Source: Myrica gale | Lineage: Eukaryota; Streptophyta; Magnoliopsida; Fagales; Myricaceae | DNA: 64,000 nucleotides | NCBI GenBank assembly: GCA_963930655.1 | Contig: OZ005621.1 | Coordinates: 19,765,001 to 19,829,000 of the forward strand | Reading direction: 5' to 3' | Part shown: positions 15,001 to 27,824 of the stretch, in pieces | Layout: each line of letters starts with the position of its first letter | Position numbering within the stretch: the stretch's first letter is position 1 | Program-made: the position numbers and the translations under genes | The notes under the pieces: model-generated | Seen by the model: only the letters and a program-made list of their open reading frames with translations | What the model was told of the DNA's origin: nothing | Databases searched by the model: none

Positions 15001-16657
15001 AGTATGGATGGAAGTCTTCGAATCTGGGATGTAATATTAGCAAGACAGATAGATGCGATACATGTTGAGGTGTCCATCACAGGATTGTCTTTGTCACCTA
15101 ACATGGAGGTTTTAGCAACTTCCCATGTTGATCAAAATGGCATCTACTTATGGTAAGTTTTCAGTTCTGTCTTGGGATTAATCGCTTTCAAACCGGAATC
15201 CTGATAGGTAGTGACAAGCTAGAAGGAGATACGAATCTCACAAATGTGATTGGAATTGGATCTTTGCTTTCAGAAAGCTATTACCACTTTCCCTTGACCT
15301 ATTTTTGTGAGAAATGAAAAAATTCATAGCAGACCATTTTTATCAGGGTGAATCAATCAATGTTTTCTCGAGCTTCAAATATTAATTCCTATGCAAGTGG
15401 AAAGGAAGTTGCGAGTGTTAAGCTGCCACCTGTCTCGTGGATGAAAAGCTCTCAAGTTCAGGATTCTGATGAGCCTGTTATGAACCATTTGGAGTCTAAG
15501 GACACTTATGCTTTTACATTTCAAGATCAGCAAATTCCAGATCTAGTAACTCTCTCGTTACTGCCTAAAAGCCAGTGGCAAAGCTTGATCAATCTAGACA
15601 TCATAAAGGTCTGTTTTTGCCTCCTTAATAGTAACTCATTCTAACTTGATAACCATAGCTAAAAAACGAAAGGATGGTACCTTCCATGTCTTTCATGTTT
15701 TTCCTTTTCTGGTATGCTCGGGTAGCGACTCATTGCTAGTTTGTCATAAACCTACAACTTCCAGGTCCGCAACAAGCCAATTGAGCCTCCAAAGAAACCT
15801 GAGAAGGTTCCCTTCTTCTTGCCTTCTGTGCCATCTCTATCCGGAGAAATATTGTTTAAGCCTAGTAAGACGGCAAATGTGGAGAATGCAAAAGTTGATG
15901 ACGTGGAAAACAATGCGAGTAAATTTGATATGCCACCATCCCCATTTTTGCAACTTCTTCAGTCCTCTGCAGAGAGGAAAAATTGTGAGTATGCTAACTC
16001 TTTCTATATTTATTTTCAAATGTTGTGTGCCATCGTGTATGACTTAATGGCTCTTTTAATGTTTTAGTTGTGGCATACCTTATGAACCACGTAACTGGTC
16101 TTATGTTTGGATACAATGTGCTGCAGTTTCAGCTTTCACAGATTATATTAAGGGTCTATCTCCATCAACTTTGGATATAGAACTTCGAATGCTTCAGATT
16201 GTAGATGACGATGATCAGCAAGAACTAGATAAAAGGCCAGAGCTACTGGCAATTGAACTACTTTTGGAGTACTTCATACACGAGATTTCCTGCAGAAACA
16301 ATTTTGAGTTCATTCAAGCTGTCATCAGGTTGTTCCTGAAGGTATAGATTTTTTCCTGTTTCTGAGTAACCAATATGGTAGTAATCTTTCAACATAGCGT
16401 TTTAAGAAAGTGGAAATATATTGGGTTTAGGTCGAACTCCCAGATTTGGGTGGTTCTGGCTTGTACTATCGAGGCTATCTAACATTTTCTCCTCTCCCTG
16501 GCTATAGATACACGGTGAAACAATTAGGCGCCAGTCAAGATTACAGGAAAAGGCGAGGCGGCTTCTAGATATTCAGTCCACAGTATGGCAAAGAGTAGAT
16601 AAGCTGTTCCAAAGTGCTAGATGCTTGGTCACTTTTCTCAGTAATTCACAATTTTAG
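1..16657 (+). CDS. UTP21: U3 snoRNA-associated protein UTP21 / WDR36 homologue (5' end outside window)
   Basis: WD40 protein of the UTP-B part of the small-subunit processome, which acts in the nucleolus in 18S rRNA maturation. Exons read as one frame: <1-122, 2297-2500, 2635-2878, 3592-3767, 5881-5963, 6317-6389, 9859-9924, 12580-12622, 13724-13863, 14136-14348, 14638-14722, 14858-15152, 15347-15608, 15765-15984, 16127-16341, 16508-16657 (TAG). All junctions are GT-AG and phases agree, giving 862 residues here; the family is about 900, so roughly 50 N-terminal residues are missing. Diagnostic stretches are [40 protein letters not shown] and the WD repeats [14 protein letters not shown] and [13 protein letters not shown]. 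The C-terminal helical UTP21 domain (exons 14-16) includes [18 protein letters not shown]. Introns are long and transposon-loaded, the largest (9925-12579) holding a LINE. No coding lesion is seen. Identification is from family knowledge. Confidence 0.95.
314..1730. mobile_element. MULE-like element with ~290-bp terminal inverted repeats
   Basis: Ends are inverted copies: GGGAAATTGGCAATTTGG at the left and, on the other strand, GGGAAATTGACAATTTGG at the right. The similarity runs inward for about 290 bp per side (314-~605 and ~1430-1730), including matching blocks around CCATGGCCACATCAGCA. A likely 9-bp target duplication is TATTTTTTA (305-313) against TATTTTTTT (1731-1739). Long terminal repeats plus a 9-bp duplication fit Mutator-like elements. 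No transposase frame is seen, so it is non-autonomous. It lies in intron 1 of UTP21. Confidence 0.75.
3914..4116 (+). mobile_element. tRNA-derived SINE
   Basis: A 203-bp insertion flanked by the exact 12-bp duplication CATATAAACGTT (3902-3913 and 4117-4128). The 5' part has a pol III-type promoter: an A-box-like TGGTGGTAAGG near 3931 and a B-box AGTTCAAGCCC at 3969-3979, close to the consensus GGTTCRANNCC. The 3' end is an A-rich tail. Size, internal promoter, tail and duplication together define a SINE. It lies in UTP21 intron 4. Confidence 0.85.
4738..5052. mobile_element. MITE-like AT-rich foldback element
   Basis: AT-rich segment with short imperfect inverted ends (CCATGTTTGCAAATCATG at the left; the right end on the other strand reads TAGTGTTTGCAAACCC) and an A/T interior resembling the Tourist-like elements elsewhere in the window. 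No clear target duplication was found, so limits are approximate. Inside UTP21 intron 4. Confidence 0.4.
6747..8079. mobile_element. MULE with exact 9-bp target duplication and ~180-bp TIRs
   Basis: Flanked by the exact 9-bp duplication TTATTCTTT (6738-6746 and 8080-8088). Ends are inverted copies beginning GGGGAAAATTCACTTTGC, with the repeat running about 180 bp inward on each side to the shared block CTTCTCACGGCAAA. No transposase is visible. The interior (7010-7940) is purine-rich and includes a short plus-strand frame at 7744-7941 with a coiled-coil look ([18 protein letters not shown]), possibly captured host sequence; this is unproven. It lies in UTP21 intron 6. Confidence 0.88.
10117..11996 (+). 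mobile_element. 5'-truncated, decayed LINE-1-like retroposon
   Basis: Flanked by a target duplication AAATCATATCACATTG (10101-10116 and 11997-12012), with an A-run just before the right copy. Plus-strand pieces encode the middle and C-terminal part of a LINE reverse transcriptase: a palm region with [13 protein letters not shown] and the catalytic FADD box ([14 protein letters not shown], about 10553-10600), the segment [10 protein letters not shown], then a zinc-binding zf-RVT-like region ([30 protein letters not shown]) ending about 11927. The reading is broken by in-frame stops (near 10282, 10470 and 10863) and at least one frameshift near 10940-10980. The endonuclease and N-terminal reverse transcriptase are absent. 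It has no RNase H, unlike the LINE at 46.1-48.0 kb. It is inactive and sits in UTP21 intron 7. Confidence 0.9.
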
Positions 16658-17499
16658 CTGTCCTGAGGTAGCAGCTCCTATTTATTACATCGCGTAATGC
16701 TCTCTTGTACTCTAATTTCGTTATCTAGGCAGTAGGAATAGTGTCAATAGCCTCGGCGATTGGTCTTGGGATAGATTGAATGGAGGGCTGCAAAGATCAA
16801 AGTATGAGATTAGCTCAATGTATATGAGTGGATGAATCAACTGCGTAGTGTAGTGTGTTATTGCTGGCGGATGAGGCAACATGTCATGATAGGTTGTAAG
16901 ATAGAGCGTTGAGATAAACAACAACTCCATGCCCCATCGGGAGAGGAAGAAAATTTTGAAATATCTGGCCATATTTGGTATATTATTTTCTAAGCTATTT
17001 TATTTCCATTCTACTCATTTAATTCCCTATTGATCCCTTCTCCTTGTGGTCCGTCTGAGTTTCGCAGCTGATAAGCATCCAAACTATTGAATATTGTAGG
17101 GTTCACATAGTCCGGTAGTTAATACGAACAACAATGAATGTCATAGGTATTATAAGCTTTGTCTCTACTCTGAATTAGATGATCTAATTTAGTCAGGTGT
17201 TCAAATTGCAAGGTTTTTCAAAGCTTCGTGGAACTCTGTTGTAGAGCTGGTAATTAAAGTTAATAAATCTTTCTTTGCTTCTTGAAGCAATTAAATCATA
17301 CATTTCTTATGCATTGAAATTTATAAATCCATGTAGATATAGGGGAAAGTTTAATACATCATAGCCAAATAGAACAAAGAAGAAAGCCTAACACAAAAAA
17401 CCAAAAAAGCGAATTCGATCTTCCTTTCTTACAAGAGTACTTATTACACATTATGTACAAGTAGGTTCTTTCTTCGCCTTGATTTTAGACCTTTACGGC
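16658..17499. other. Intergenic space between convergent UTP21 and cyclase genes
   Basis: This 842-bp gap lies between the stop codons of the two convergent genes and must hold both 3' UTRs and polyadenylation regions. Nothing else is recognised: no coding frame with family features and no repeat with clear ends. Confidence 0.6.
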
Positions 17500-20400
17500 T
17501 TAATTTCCTGAAGTCAGCAATACACGATTGCGGTATTCTCCCAAGGCCCATATAGGAAAGATGTTTCTGTACGCTGAGTAACTGATCATGCAGCTCTTGT
17601 TGAAAACTCCCATGATTTCCTTTAAAAGAAACAAAAAAATGAAAAAGAGTTCGTCCAATTCGCATTAATTAACCTTGTAAATTTTGATTAGCATCCTCTT
17701 ATTTGTTATAGATTTACCTGTTGAGGGAAATCTCCACTTTCCATTTGCGAATTAATCAACACCTTTGCTGCTCGATGCAAGGGGGTCGGATCTCTCTGGG
17801 CCTAGCAGTTCATCAGATTTATAACACCAGAAGAGTAAAACCAGTCAGTGTTGGTTTACAGGTTAAATAGTGAAGCAGAACAAAAGAAAAAGAAAAAAGA
17901 GAGTAGACATTTTATTTGTACCTGGCCAGCTTCAATAAGAGCTAACATAGCCCATCCGGTATTTACTATGTGCGCTTTCTTCCCCTCCAGATTTGTGTAT
18001 ACCTGAAATATATTTACAAGTGTATCAGATATAGTTAGGAAAACTGGAAAAGTTAGGCATCATTTTTGTATAACTGGAACCTCAGCTTTTGCTGATCTAT
18101 TTTCCATGCACAGAGAACTTGAAATCAGTGGTACTGGAATATGCATGATGCTGGTTTTGTTACCTTGTCGTGGCATGAAAGGTAGCTCTCTCCCCAGCCA
18201 CCTGAATCGAGCTGTTTGGAGAGTAAGAAATCGCATGCTCTTCTAATGCTGAAGCTAGTTTGGTACGTCTTACCACTATTCACCAATCCCTTTATCCCAA
18301 ACCATGTTCCATATGTGTAGCAAACTCCCCAAGATCCATACCTGCTTTCCAAACTATGGTCATACTTTGAAGTGGAAAATTTGTAAGTAACTAACATTTA
18401 TCAGTAGCCCTAAACATATGCCAATGATCCTTAATTAATTTATTTTTTTCGTATTTAGGGCATGTAGGGAGCTGCTGCTGCAATTTCACTCATGCAACCT
18501 TACAAGGTACAGTTCTTTGTGGTTCTTTTTTCTTTGATGGATATATGTGGTTAGTATCTGAAAGGAAGAAGACAAACCAAGAGCCGTCAGGCAGTTGGAT
18601 GGTCTCGATGAAATTAACAGCCTTCACGATACATGCTTCTATTTCTTTCCTGCGATGCCCAGGGTATAATCTCATAAATGATTTGAGCCCCTGAATTGCT
18701 GCTGAAGTGCATTCCACATACCTACATAATGCGGTTAAAACCCAAGTCAAATTTTGGAAATAAAATAGTTTCAAAATCATTCCTAGTATATGGTTTTATC
18801 CCAAACTAGTCTCTAGAGTATATTTCGTTCGAACTAGTCCTTCAGAAATTCTTCGTGTCTTGGAGCGGCCGTTCCGTCAACTCAGTTAGCCTCGTTAACA
18901 GAATAAATTTCACGTTTCTAATTGGGACACGTCACTACCCATCACACACAACCATGGGTCACCAAGTCACCCAAATTGTGATCAAGTCATACCGGAGGAT
19001 GTTAATTTAAAATATAGATCAAACTATCTATCCACTTAAACTAAAACGTCATGCTGGATAGCTCTTTTGTAAAGATTACACACCCTCGAGTGACCTAGGG
19101 ACACGTGACTGCTTGTGATTAGTGTTGATGTGTCCTAATTAGCTGCGTAAAATTTATTCCATTAACGGGACTAACCCAGTTGACAGAATGACCATTCTAG
19201 GACATAAAGAACTCCCTAAAGATCAAGTTGGGATCCGGCCATATACTAAGGAACTAGTACAGTGTTCTAATTAAATGAATAGAATATCCAACTTCTCTGA
19301 AAGAGCTACAATAGTTGTGAATCTGGTTATACTCATGATCATTATTCATAATATAGAAGCTCATGTAATCAAGGAAATCTTACTGATAATCAATAACAAT
19401 ATCTCCAAACACTTCCACTGGGTTGATCATCTGTGAAAGGATCATGATATGTTAAAGCTCAGATTAAATTTCAACTCTGCAGATTAAATTCGAACGCGCG
19501 GAAAGGTAAAATATCTTACCTCCAACCATGCATAAGACCTTGTGAGCTCGTATGAAGCAAATCCACCATTGCTGTTCTGTATGACAAGGGGGATGCAGAA
19601 GATATTATACTTTACAATGTCTAATATGCTTAAGCATTACTAATCTATCAAGCTACCTAATTCATGCATGTAAATCTGCTATATCTATACTGTTTTTTTC
19701 ACACAAGAACGGTAGATCATGAACCACTTGTATGACAGAAACCCTCAGATTGGCAAAAATGTATTATAGGTATGCAGTGATTAATTTTGAATGTAAAAAC
19801 CCTGGGATGATAAATTCATAAAGTTACACCTGTAGGGACAAAATCAGGTTGACAGCGTCGTATAAACGGTCAGCTACAATTGCTTCTCCCACGATGTCAG
19901 ATGGCATTCTTGCTAGCAAGAGTGCTGCCTGTAAATGGTTTCAATGGGTCAAAACCTTTAAATTTTATGGCCACATGAATCATCTCCTTCATGAGGAGTG
20001 TATGATAATTGATGACAGAAAATCATAGGATTCGTTTCGCATATAGCTCGACAACATTAGATTTCATCCAACTAGATAGAGAGAAGCTAGCTGGTTACCT
20101 TTAAACCTTCAGATGTACAGTCTGATACTATCCAACTGTTGTCTGGAGTCGAGAACGGCCATCCACCCTTTGAAATGTGCCGATACCAGTAACTAAGATC
20201 ACCTGAGCTATCTGTCCTAACCTTCATTCCCGAACCAGATTGAATTTTAAAAATTATTAGTATTCTAAAGGAAAAATAAAATAAATATACTTCTGGGTGC
20301 TTGATGAAAAATTACCTGTGTATTTTTCATAAAATTGTGTGCCTTTCTGAGCATTGGACCATATTCATCTACGAGGTTGGTCGCCAGGATTGCTTGAACA

Positions 20401-23400
20401 GCAAAAGTAACATCCCACAATTGAGAACCATTGTATCCCTGCCATTGAAACCTTGTCATGACATCGTATCTAAAGAGCAACTCCCAGGGAAAAAAAGGGG
20501 GGGCTAAATTTTTTTCTTTTCCATCAACCCAATCTAAAATTTCTGACCAATTTCAGTCCTTTTTTTCTTCAAAACTAGAGAAATGGAAAAACGTTTTAAG
20601 TCCAGATCTCAGGGATAAAGTCATGTTGGCACCTGCATTTTCATTCCATCTTCAGCCACCCACAGATAATCTGTGATTCTTGCAAGGTGAAACTTATAAG
20701 CCTCTGAATTTGGATCCTCCACCCAACAGCAGACCATGTTCAGTACCTGTACATGTCCATAGATGAGTATCATGTTTTTTGGGTCAAAACTTGTCTTTGG
20801 GTATTTCGATCGAGCGTACATTTTTTTTTTAATCAAGAGCATTCAGATTTCTTAGCCTGAAATGGACTGCCTAATATAGGGTGTTGCTTATTTATTATTA
20901 CCTCAATTAAAGAAAAATCCTCAGCCTTATTAGCCTTATTAGAAAATATTGCAATTATCAAAACAAAATAGAATAGAAATATAGGAGTTTTTTTCATCTT
21001 TGTTGAGAGACCAGTAAACTCGAGCCGAAGCCCATACCCTACGATGGGCTGAGATCAGGCAAACCATTTTTGGTCGAGCGTGCATAACCAAACGGATTGT
21101 CAAGCATAGTCCAGTAAGCACAGGCTCTTCGGGATAGACTGGGCCAAGAATTGTGCGCTAATTCAAACCTGCCTAGTGGGCCCAAGTGGACCCAGTTCAG
21201 TTGTTTTATTTTTCACTTCTTGCCCTAGTTTGGGAAGGATAAGCAGTCCTCTTTGGGTTTCTGTTTCTTTCATAATAAAAAAGGATAGACCGGAATAAAA
21301 GGGGACTTTGACATCATTTCCCATTTGTTTTTTTTTTTCTGGTAAACCAAACGAAAAGAAGGAAAAAGAGTGCACACCTTGCTAACAGGGCCAATGCAGA
21401 GATATCGAGAGTTTTCATCTTCATAGTGGATGTGCTGCATTACAGTGTCGAGAGCCTTCTGTCTTAGCTTTGAGAAAGACCATTGATTTATAAGAGGCTC
21501 TACAACATTGTGAATGCTATCCCACAACAAGTCTTGGACCTTGGCATGTGGGTTATATATGTCCTCCTGCAAAGCAAAACCATTTTCCAGCAAGATTAAT
21601 ATTGTTTCGATCCCTTCCTTCTTATCGTATGTTTCTCAAAAGAACAAAGTGACTGCCTTTTCCACTAATTTTTGGTCAAGAAAAAGGCCTAATTAACCAA
21701 TAGATGAAGAGAAGCACAACAGTATACTCTGCAGCCCAAATCTCAAATCAAACACACATCTCAAGGGTTAATTAATTTGTGGTTAGGTTGAGAAGCCTGA
21801 ATCACAAGCTGATCCCACCACTTGCCATGTAACATTATTTGAAAGATGCAGACCTAGAAAGTGTTGTTTTTTTTCTATAAAAAAAACCAATGACTACTTT
21901 GGAAGGGGCGAAGGTGGTCACCACTGAATCTTTCTAAAAGATATAGGTATAATATGTATAACTTAATAATTAAATTAATGTACATCAAGAACATTACAAC
22001 CTTAGGTCCACCCTAAACTTACACCTCATTCCTTAGATCATTATAATTATAAAAACATGGAAAATCTAGAAGATCTTATTGATATTTTGTAATAATATTT
22101 TTTTCTAAATTATTATCAATATGCCATGTGATCAGGTTCGTTAAATCATATTATTATTTAAATAAGCCTATCTTGGTTCTCCTTGCTTGTTCTCTATTCA
22201 ATGAACCGTGTTCTACTTGTACGATATATATCAAGTGGAGCAATCACAGACCATAATTTTTCTTCTCCTTTGTTGGTTGACGGGTCGAATCCTTATGCTT
22301 GTCTTCTCACTTCTTTTAGAAAGTTAAAAGATATATATATAAAAAAAGAGAGGATATTTCTAGAAAATGCAGCCGTGGGGAATGCGCTAATTGTCTTATA
22401 TATCCCTTGGTTACGTATGTCTACTTTGACTTTTTATGGTGCATCTGAACTCTAAATAGGGGTTACTAGAGATCCTCCTTTACTTGTTTTCTAAGTATTT
22501 GACCATTTTGACTTAGCTGCTCGATCTAGGGAAATCTTCAGAAGATTTGTGTCCGAATTCTTTTCTTCCCCATTGAAATCATCTACGCAAGTAAGCAAAA
22601 TACATGTTGAGTACGTATGTGTGTGCATTCTTTGCTTCTCCATTGAAATCATCCCCTCAAATAAACAAAAGATCGTACGTGTTGAATAATACATGGAAGA
22701 ATAGCTCTCTTTTCTCTCTTCAAATCAAACTATGTGCATGTTACACTTGACAAAAAATTGAATAAATACAATTTTTCACTCTTCAATTACTGAGGTTTTA
22801 ACTCTCTAATTAAATCTTAAATTATTTTTTGTCGTAATACACTTAATAATTATTAATTTTAAACACTTTGCAGTACCTTTAACAGAAATCGATTTTTTAG
22901 CCTCTAAAATTACACTTTTATCCCCCACGATCTTTACTTTAAAAAAATCTTTTTTTTTTTAATATGGTTAAATTTGGGATACATTTTCAAGCATAGTTCA
23001 GCCTTGGAGAATAAAGGTATTGATATTCTTCAAGGAAGTTTGAGACAATATAGTACGAAACTTAAGTTTAGAAACCAATAATATTTGAACAAGTAATATC
23101 TAGGTTTTTTTTTCTTTCTTTTTGATTTTTCTGTAAAACAAATATACTTTTGGTTTTCAACACACAAATACAATGATTGATACCTTTAACGTCTAATACA
23201 CATACCATTTGGGTCTTACATGCAGTAGGGTCTACACTATTTAGAAATTAATACGTTGAATATTATAAAACTCACATGATATATCATCTCTTTTCGAATT
23301 ACAAAATTCAGGCAGCAAATTAGAGAGATTCCTTATCCCAAATACAATTAATGAATACTTTAAAATCAGCACCTAAACTATATATAGCAAGATGTAATTA

Positions 23401-26400
23401 AATTACTAACACAATCTTAGAATGCAGTTGATTCTTGGTGATGGATCTTACGAGGAAGAGACAGAAAGAGAGGGATAGAGGAGATATACCTTAGCACACA
23501 GATTTCTGGCCTGGTTCCAATCAATTAGATGATATGAAAGGGTATAGATTTCTTTCCTTAGAGACAGAATAACGCGGTCGATTGGACCCACGTATCTTTT
23601 CCCATATAGATACGACATCGGCAGATATACCATCCGACAGTGACACCACATTCGTCCTGCATCCATTGCCACGACATATTTATCATCTTCTCCAAATAAC
23701 TTTTTTTAATACTTTCTTCCTCTTGGTCCTTCTTTTTCTTCTTTTTTTGTTTGTCAATAATCTGTTGGAATGTATCTATCTATCTATATAATATTAATAC
23801 GCATATAGTTTAGAATAGGAGAAAACGTGGCCCATTAAAAATTATGGGAATATTTAGAAAACAAATTGTCCCTTACTAGCTAATTGTAATTAGATTTGAA
23901 TTAAGGTATATTACTTAAGAATAAAAAGACCAATTAAGAACCTGGGTGTATGGGAAGAAAGTAAGGCAAAAGCCAGATTTCTGGAGGAAGTGGATTGTTG
24001 CCACTCCAATCGTATACCCCAAGTACCTACAAAAAAAAAATTCCGTATTAATTATTATAACCCATGATGTAAGTACAAAAAATTTCCATTTTAATTATTA
24101 TACTCTTAGTATTGATTTTGTATTTTTATATTGACACCAACAATAGTGAGGATAATTATAATTAATTCATGATATCATCAATTACGACAAGGTTATCGGG
24201 ATTATGTAGATTTTTTCAATGCATTCACAGAGACATTTGAGGATCTCCATTAGATCCAATATGCATAGATACATTGAGGACCACAGATCCAAAGTTAAAA
24301 TTTATAAAAAAAAAATTGACAAAAAAGAAGGAAATTGAAGAAAAAGGACAATCATACGTACTCATGCATGCACGGTGCTTCCAACACCAATAATAATACC
24401 AAGTGTTTAGTTTTCTGTCTCGACGTTATATAATTAGGAGAGAGAAACCTAAATAGTATTAATTTATCTTCTTCTTGTTTTTATATTAATATGGCCATGT
24501 AAATGTATATACTTAACTGAAAGCCACATCTTTCCCCACGATGGAATGAAGGTGACGCCACCGCGATCAAGAATCCATTCCCTTGCTTTCTCCATAGCAC
24601 CATCCCCACTATCCATGGCTTCTCCTAGCAATCTTAGGGTTACATAGCAGAGAGCTGTACAGAACATTGTGCTAGCCCCTTCAATGTGCAATCCCCAACC
24701 TCCATCTCTATTCTGCATGTCATTTAATGGATCTATATTGAATTCACTCTCCTCAGCATGTCCATCGCTTCTCCAAACAATCTTAGGGTTACCATGCTTA
24801 AATAAGTAAAAGATCGAGCTGAGCTCTTTTTCTGTTAAATGTCAGTTGATGATCAGGCCAAAGTCAGAGTGCTTTTTCTATTGTTTGATCCTGATTATTT
24901 TCTCTTGTCTTAAAGTGCCAAATTTGCTTTACTTTTTTTTAAAAAAAATAAGTTATTGGCTTTTATATTCTATATATTATCCATCTCTATTGCCCAATAT
25001 TAGAACAAGATAGAACATCTAACCTAATCTTCCATGCTATATAATACTGATTAACTATTTTTAAATTGCCTTTTTGCGTACTGTTTGACCCGTCCATTTT
25101 TCTTTCTCCTTCGGGTTTGTTGTGTTGATTAAAGATTCCATTGGGAAATGCTTCCAAAAGAAGACCATATATATATGGGAAAAGAGACAAATACCTGATG
25201 GTTATACAAATAGCGGCATATCTCTTGTCGATGCGGAAGCGGCAAGATTGTATTGAGGGCCCCCGTTACAGATAAGCTGATCACCTGTTTCATATATGCG
25301 ATTCATGATATTGGGTTTTAATTTACTGCCCCACTAGGAGCCTCTTTGCACATATATAACAAACTTAGATTGGATTTTGGAGATATCATGATTTGGTACT
25401 GCATGAACCGCATCCTTGTCTTTCGCAGCAAATAAATATATAAACCTCTCAAACAGGAACATGTTTATAAAGTTGAATTAATGGCTCAAAATCATGCATG
25501 ATCAATCGCGTTGACTTTTTTATGGCAATCTTTTCAACAAAAGTTAACATGTATTCTAGACGTACGTGGCCGCTACTGCTTGACTAATTAATTAAGTACT
25601 CCAAAATTTGAAACAACTCAAATACTTCAAAGGAGAGGAAGATAAATACTACAAGAAGAACAGTACTACTGCTGGGACGAAGTCAGGAATCTATTGGGGG
25701 TCAATTACATTTAAAATTTTTTGGAGAGCAAAATGAATAAAATGTAAATAAATGGTCCAAAATCCATTAAAAGGCTAGCCAATTTTGGGAGGGTTGGGGG
25801 GCCATGGCCACCCCTACTCCGCCCTTTGCTTCGAATGAGCGGGTTAAGACATGTTCATTTGCAAACGTATTCTAGAATACAAATATATTCAACAAAATTT
25901 TCAAAAAGAACATCAAAATCTCAAAAATTCATATACAAACATCAATTCTTGTTACATAATCTCCAACAACTTTTCACACAAACTCTAATATATTTTCAAA
26001 AAAAAATTATAACAAATATTCTCTCTCTATAAATTTTTCACTTAACTCCAATATTTTTTATTAAACAATTACATCAAATCATCTCTACACTTTTTACAAA
26101 CTCCAACAAAAATTAAATATGTTTAACTTTTTACCAACCTTTACACAAAAATCTATAAAACTCTAATATACATAAATATTCACAATTCTATCAAAATACT
26201 AAAAATCTTACAAATTTTTAGAAAATGAACATTCCCTAAGGTAAAGTATATCATGCGATATTAGAGATATTAGAAGGTACGGACTACGCATATTTGGCAA
26301 AGATGCATTAGATGGGTCTATCATGGAAGCTGCCTTTTAATTATCTCTGGTTTTTATATTTTATTTAATCCTTTTTTTCTGAAAAGGTTTGAAATCCGAC

Positions 26401-27750
26401 CTCTGTATTGTTATAATAATGATTTCCACCGCCAGATCGATCATTAATTATAAGATATTTAAGCCTTTGAGTGGCCGTTCTTCTTCATGATGGGGACCAA
26501 AAATGGATTTGAAAATAGTTACGTTATCAAACACTACAAAATCAATGAAAGGCCAAAGAGTATAAAACAAATGAGAAGAAAGAAATTAATTAAATGCTGC
26601 AAAAGGTACATATAGTGGAATTATGATCAGCATGCATGGACCAGCCTAGCATAATGTGGGAGCAAATCCCCCATTTAAATGTGAAGTTGCTTTCCCTAAA
26701 ACTCTATTATTACACATATTTAATTTTTCTTAGGGATAATAATGTAGACCATAGTACACATATTTATTATATTAATTACCTGAATATGATTAAGACCTTA
26801 AATTGATCCATTTGTTAGCTAGGGCTACTTCCTTGAAAGATAACAAGTTGGAGGTTGGGTTTTAATGGGGGGGACCATGATGAATTTGAAGGAATTAGGC
26901 AATCGATTCACATAAAACGTGAAATTTCCAATGGGAGCTAAGGATATTATATATATTCTTCCTTGCAAAGAAATCTAATATAAATTAATCTCAAATTTTT
27001 AATTTTATTTTTTGGTTTTAGTGTATTATTGGGATTTGGTATTGGCCAGTTTCCAGCTGATAGGAAAAATATATAAATGCAAGATCAACCCCATCTAGCC
27101 TAACCCAATTAAAGCCTAGCTAATTTGATTAGTCAAAACGACAACATATAAGACAAATTTCGATATTGAACGCATGCAATATTGTACGTATGAGGTTGTA
27201 ACGGAGGGGACCATTATTTTGAAAAGGATATATGCATGCATAATTCTATTTTATAATTAACTTCCCCTTGAATTTGAAGATAAACGTACGTGGAATATTG
27301 CTCTTTCTATATCATCCAATATTGACTTCTCTGGCCTAAATGAGAAGTTTACAATATGCATGAAGTCCTTTTAGTCCGTCTTTTTTAGGGTACTATATAT
27401 ATATATATATATATATATACCTATCTCAATAAGAAGATCATTATTTTTCTCTCTTCCGTACTACAGAGAACATCAATAGACGTATGTGATTTTCATTTGT
27501 TTCAGGACTTCTATCGATCGATGATCATGACCTGATGATTATATATATATGCAGTCAATCTTTCAAGATGTACAAATTAATAAGCGCAAGGAATATTCCT
27601 AGTTCCTACAGTTTCTTAATTATACAAGGATTACTGATTACAATTTTAAATGACCTAATTTAATTAATTTCTACGCTAGTCTTTCCTACAGTTTGTTATA
27701 AAGTAGCACTTTAAACCATTTTAATTTGAGGTCCATAAAACTACTTCTGT

Positions 27751-27824
<74 letters not shown>

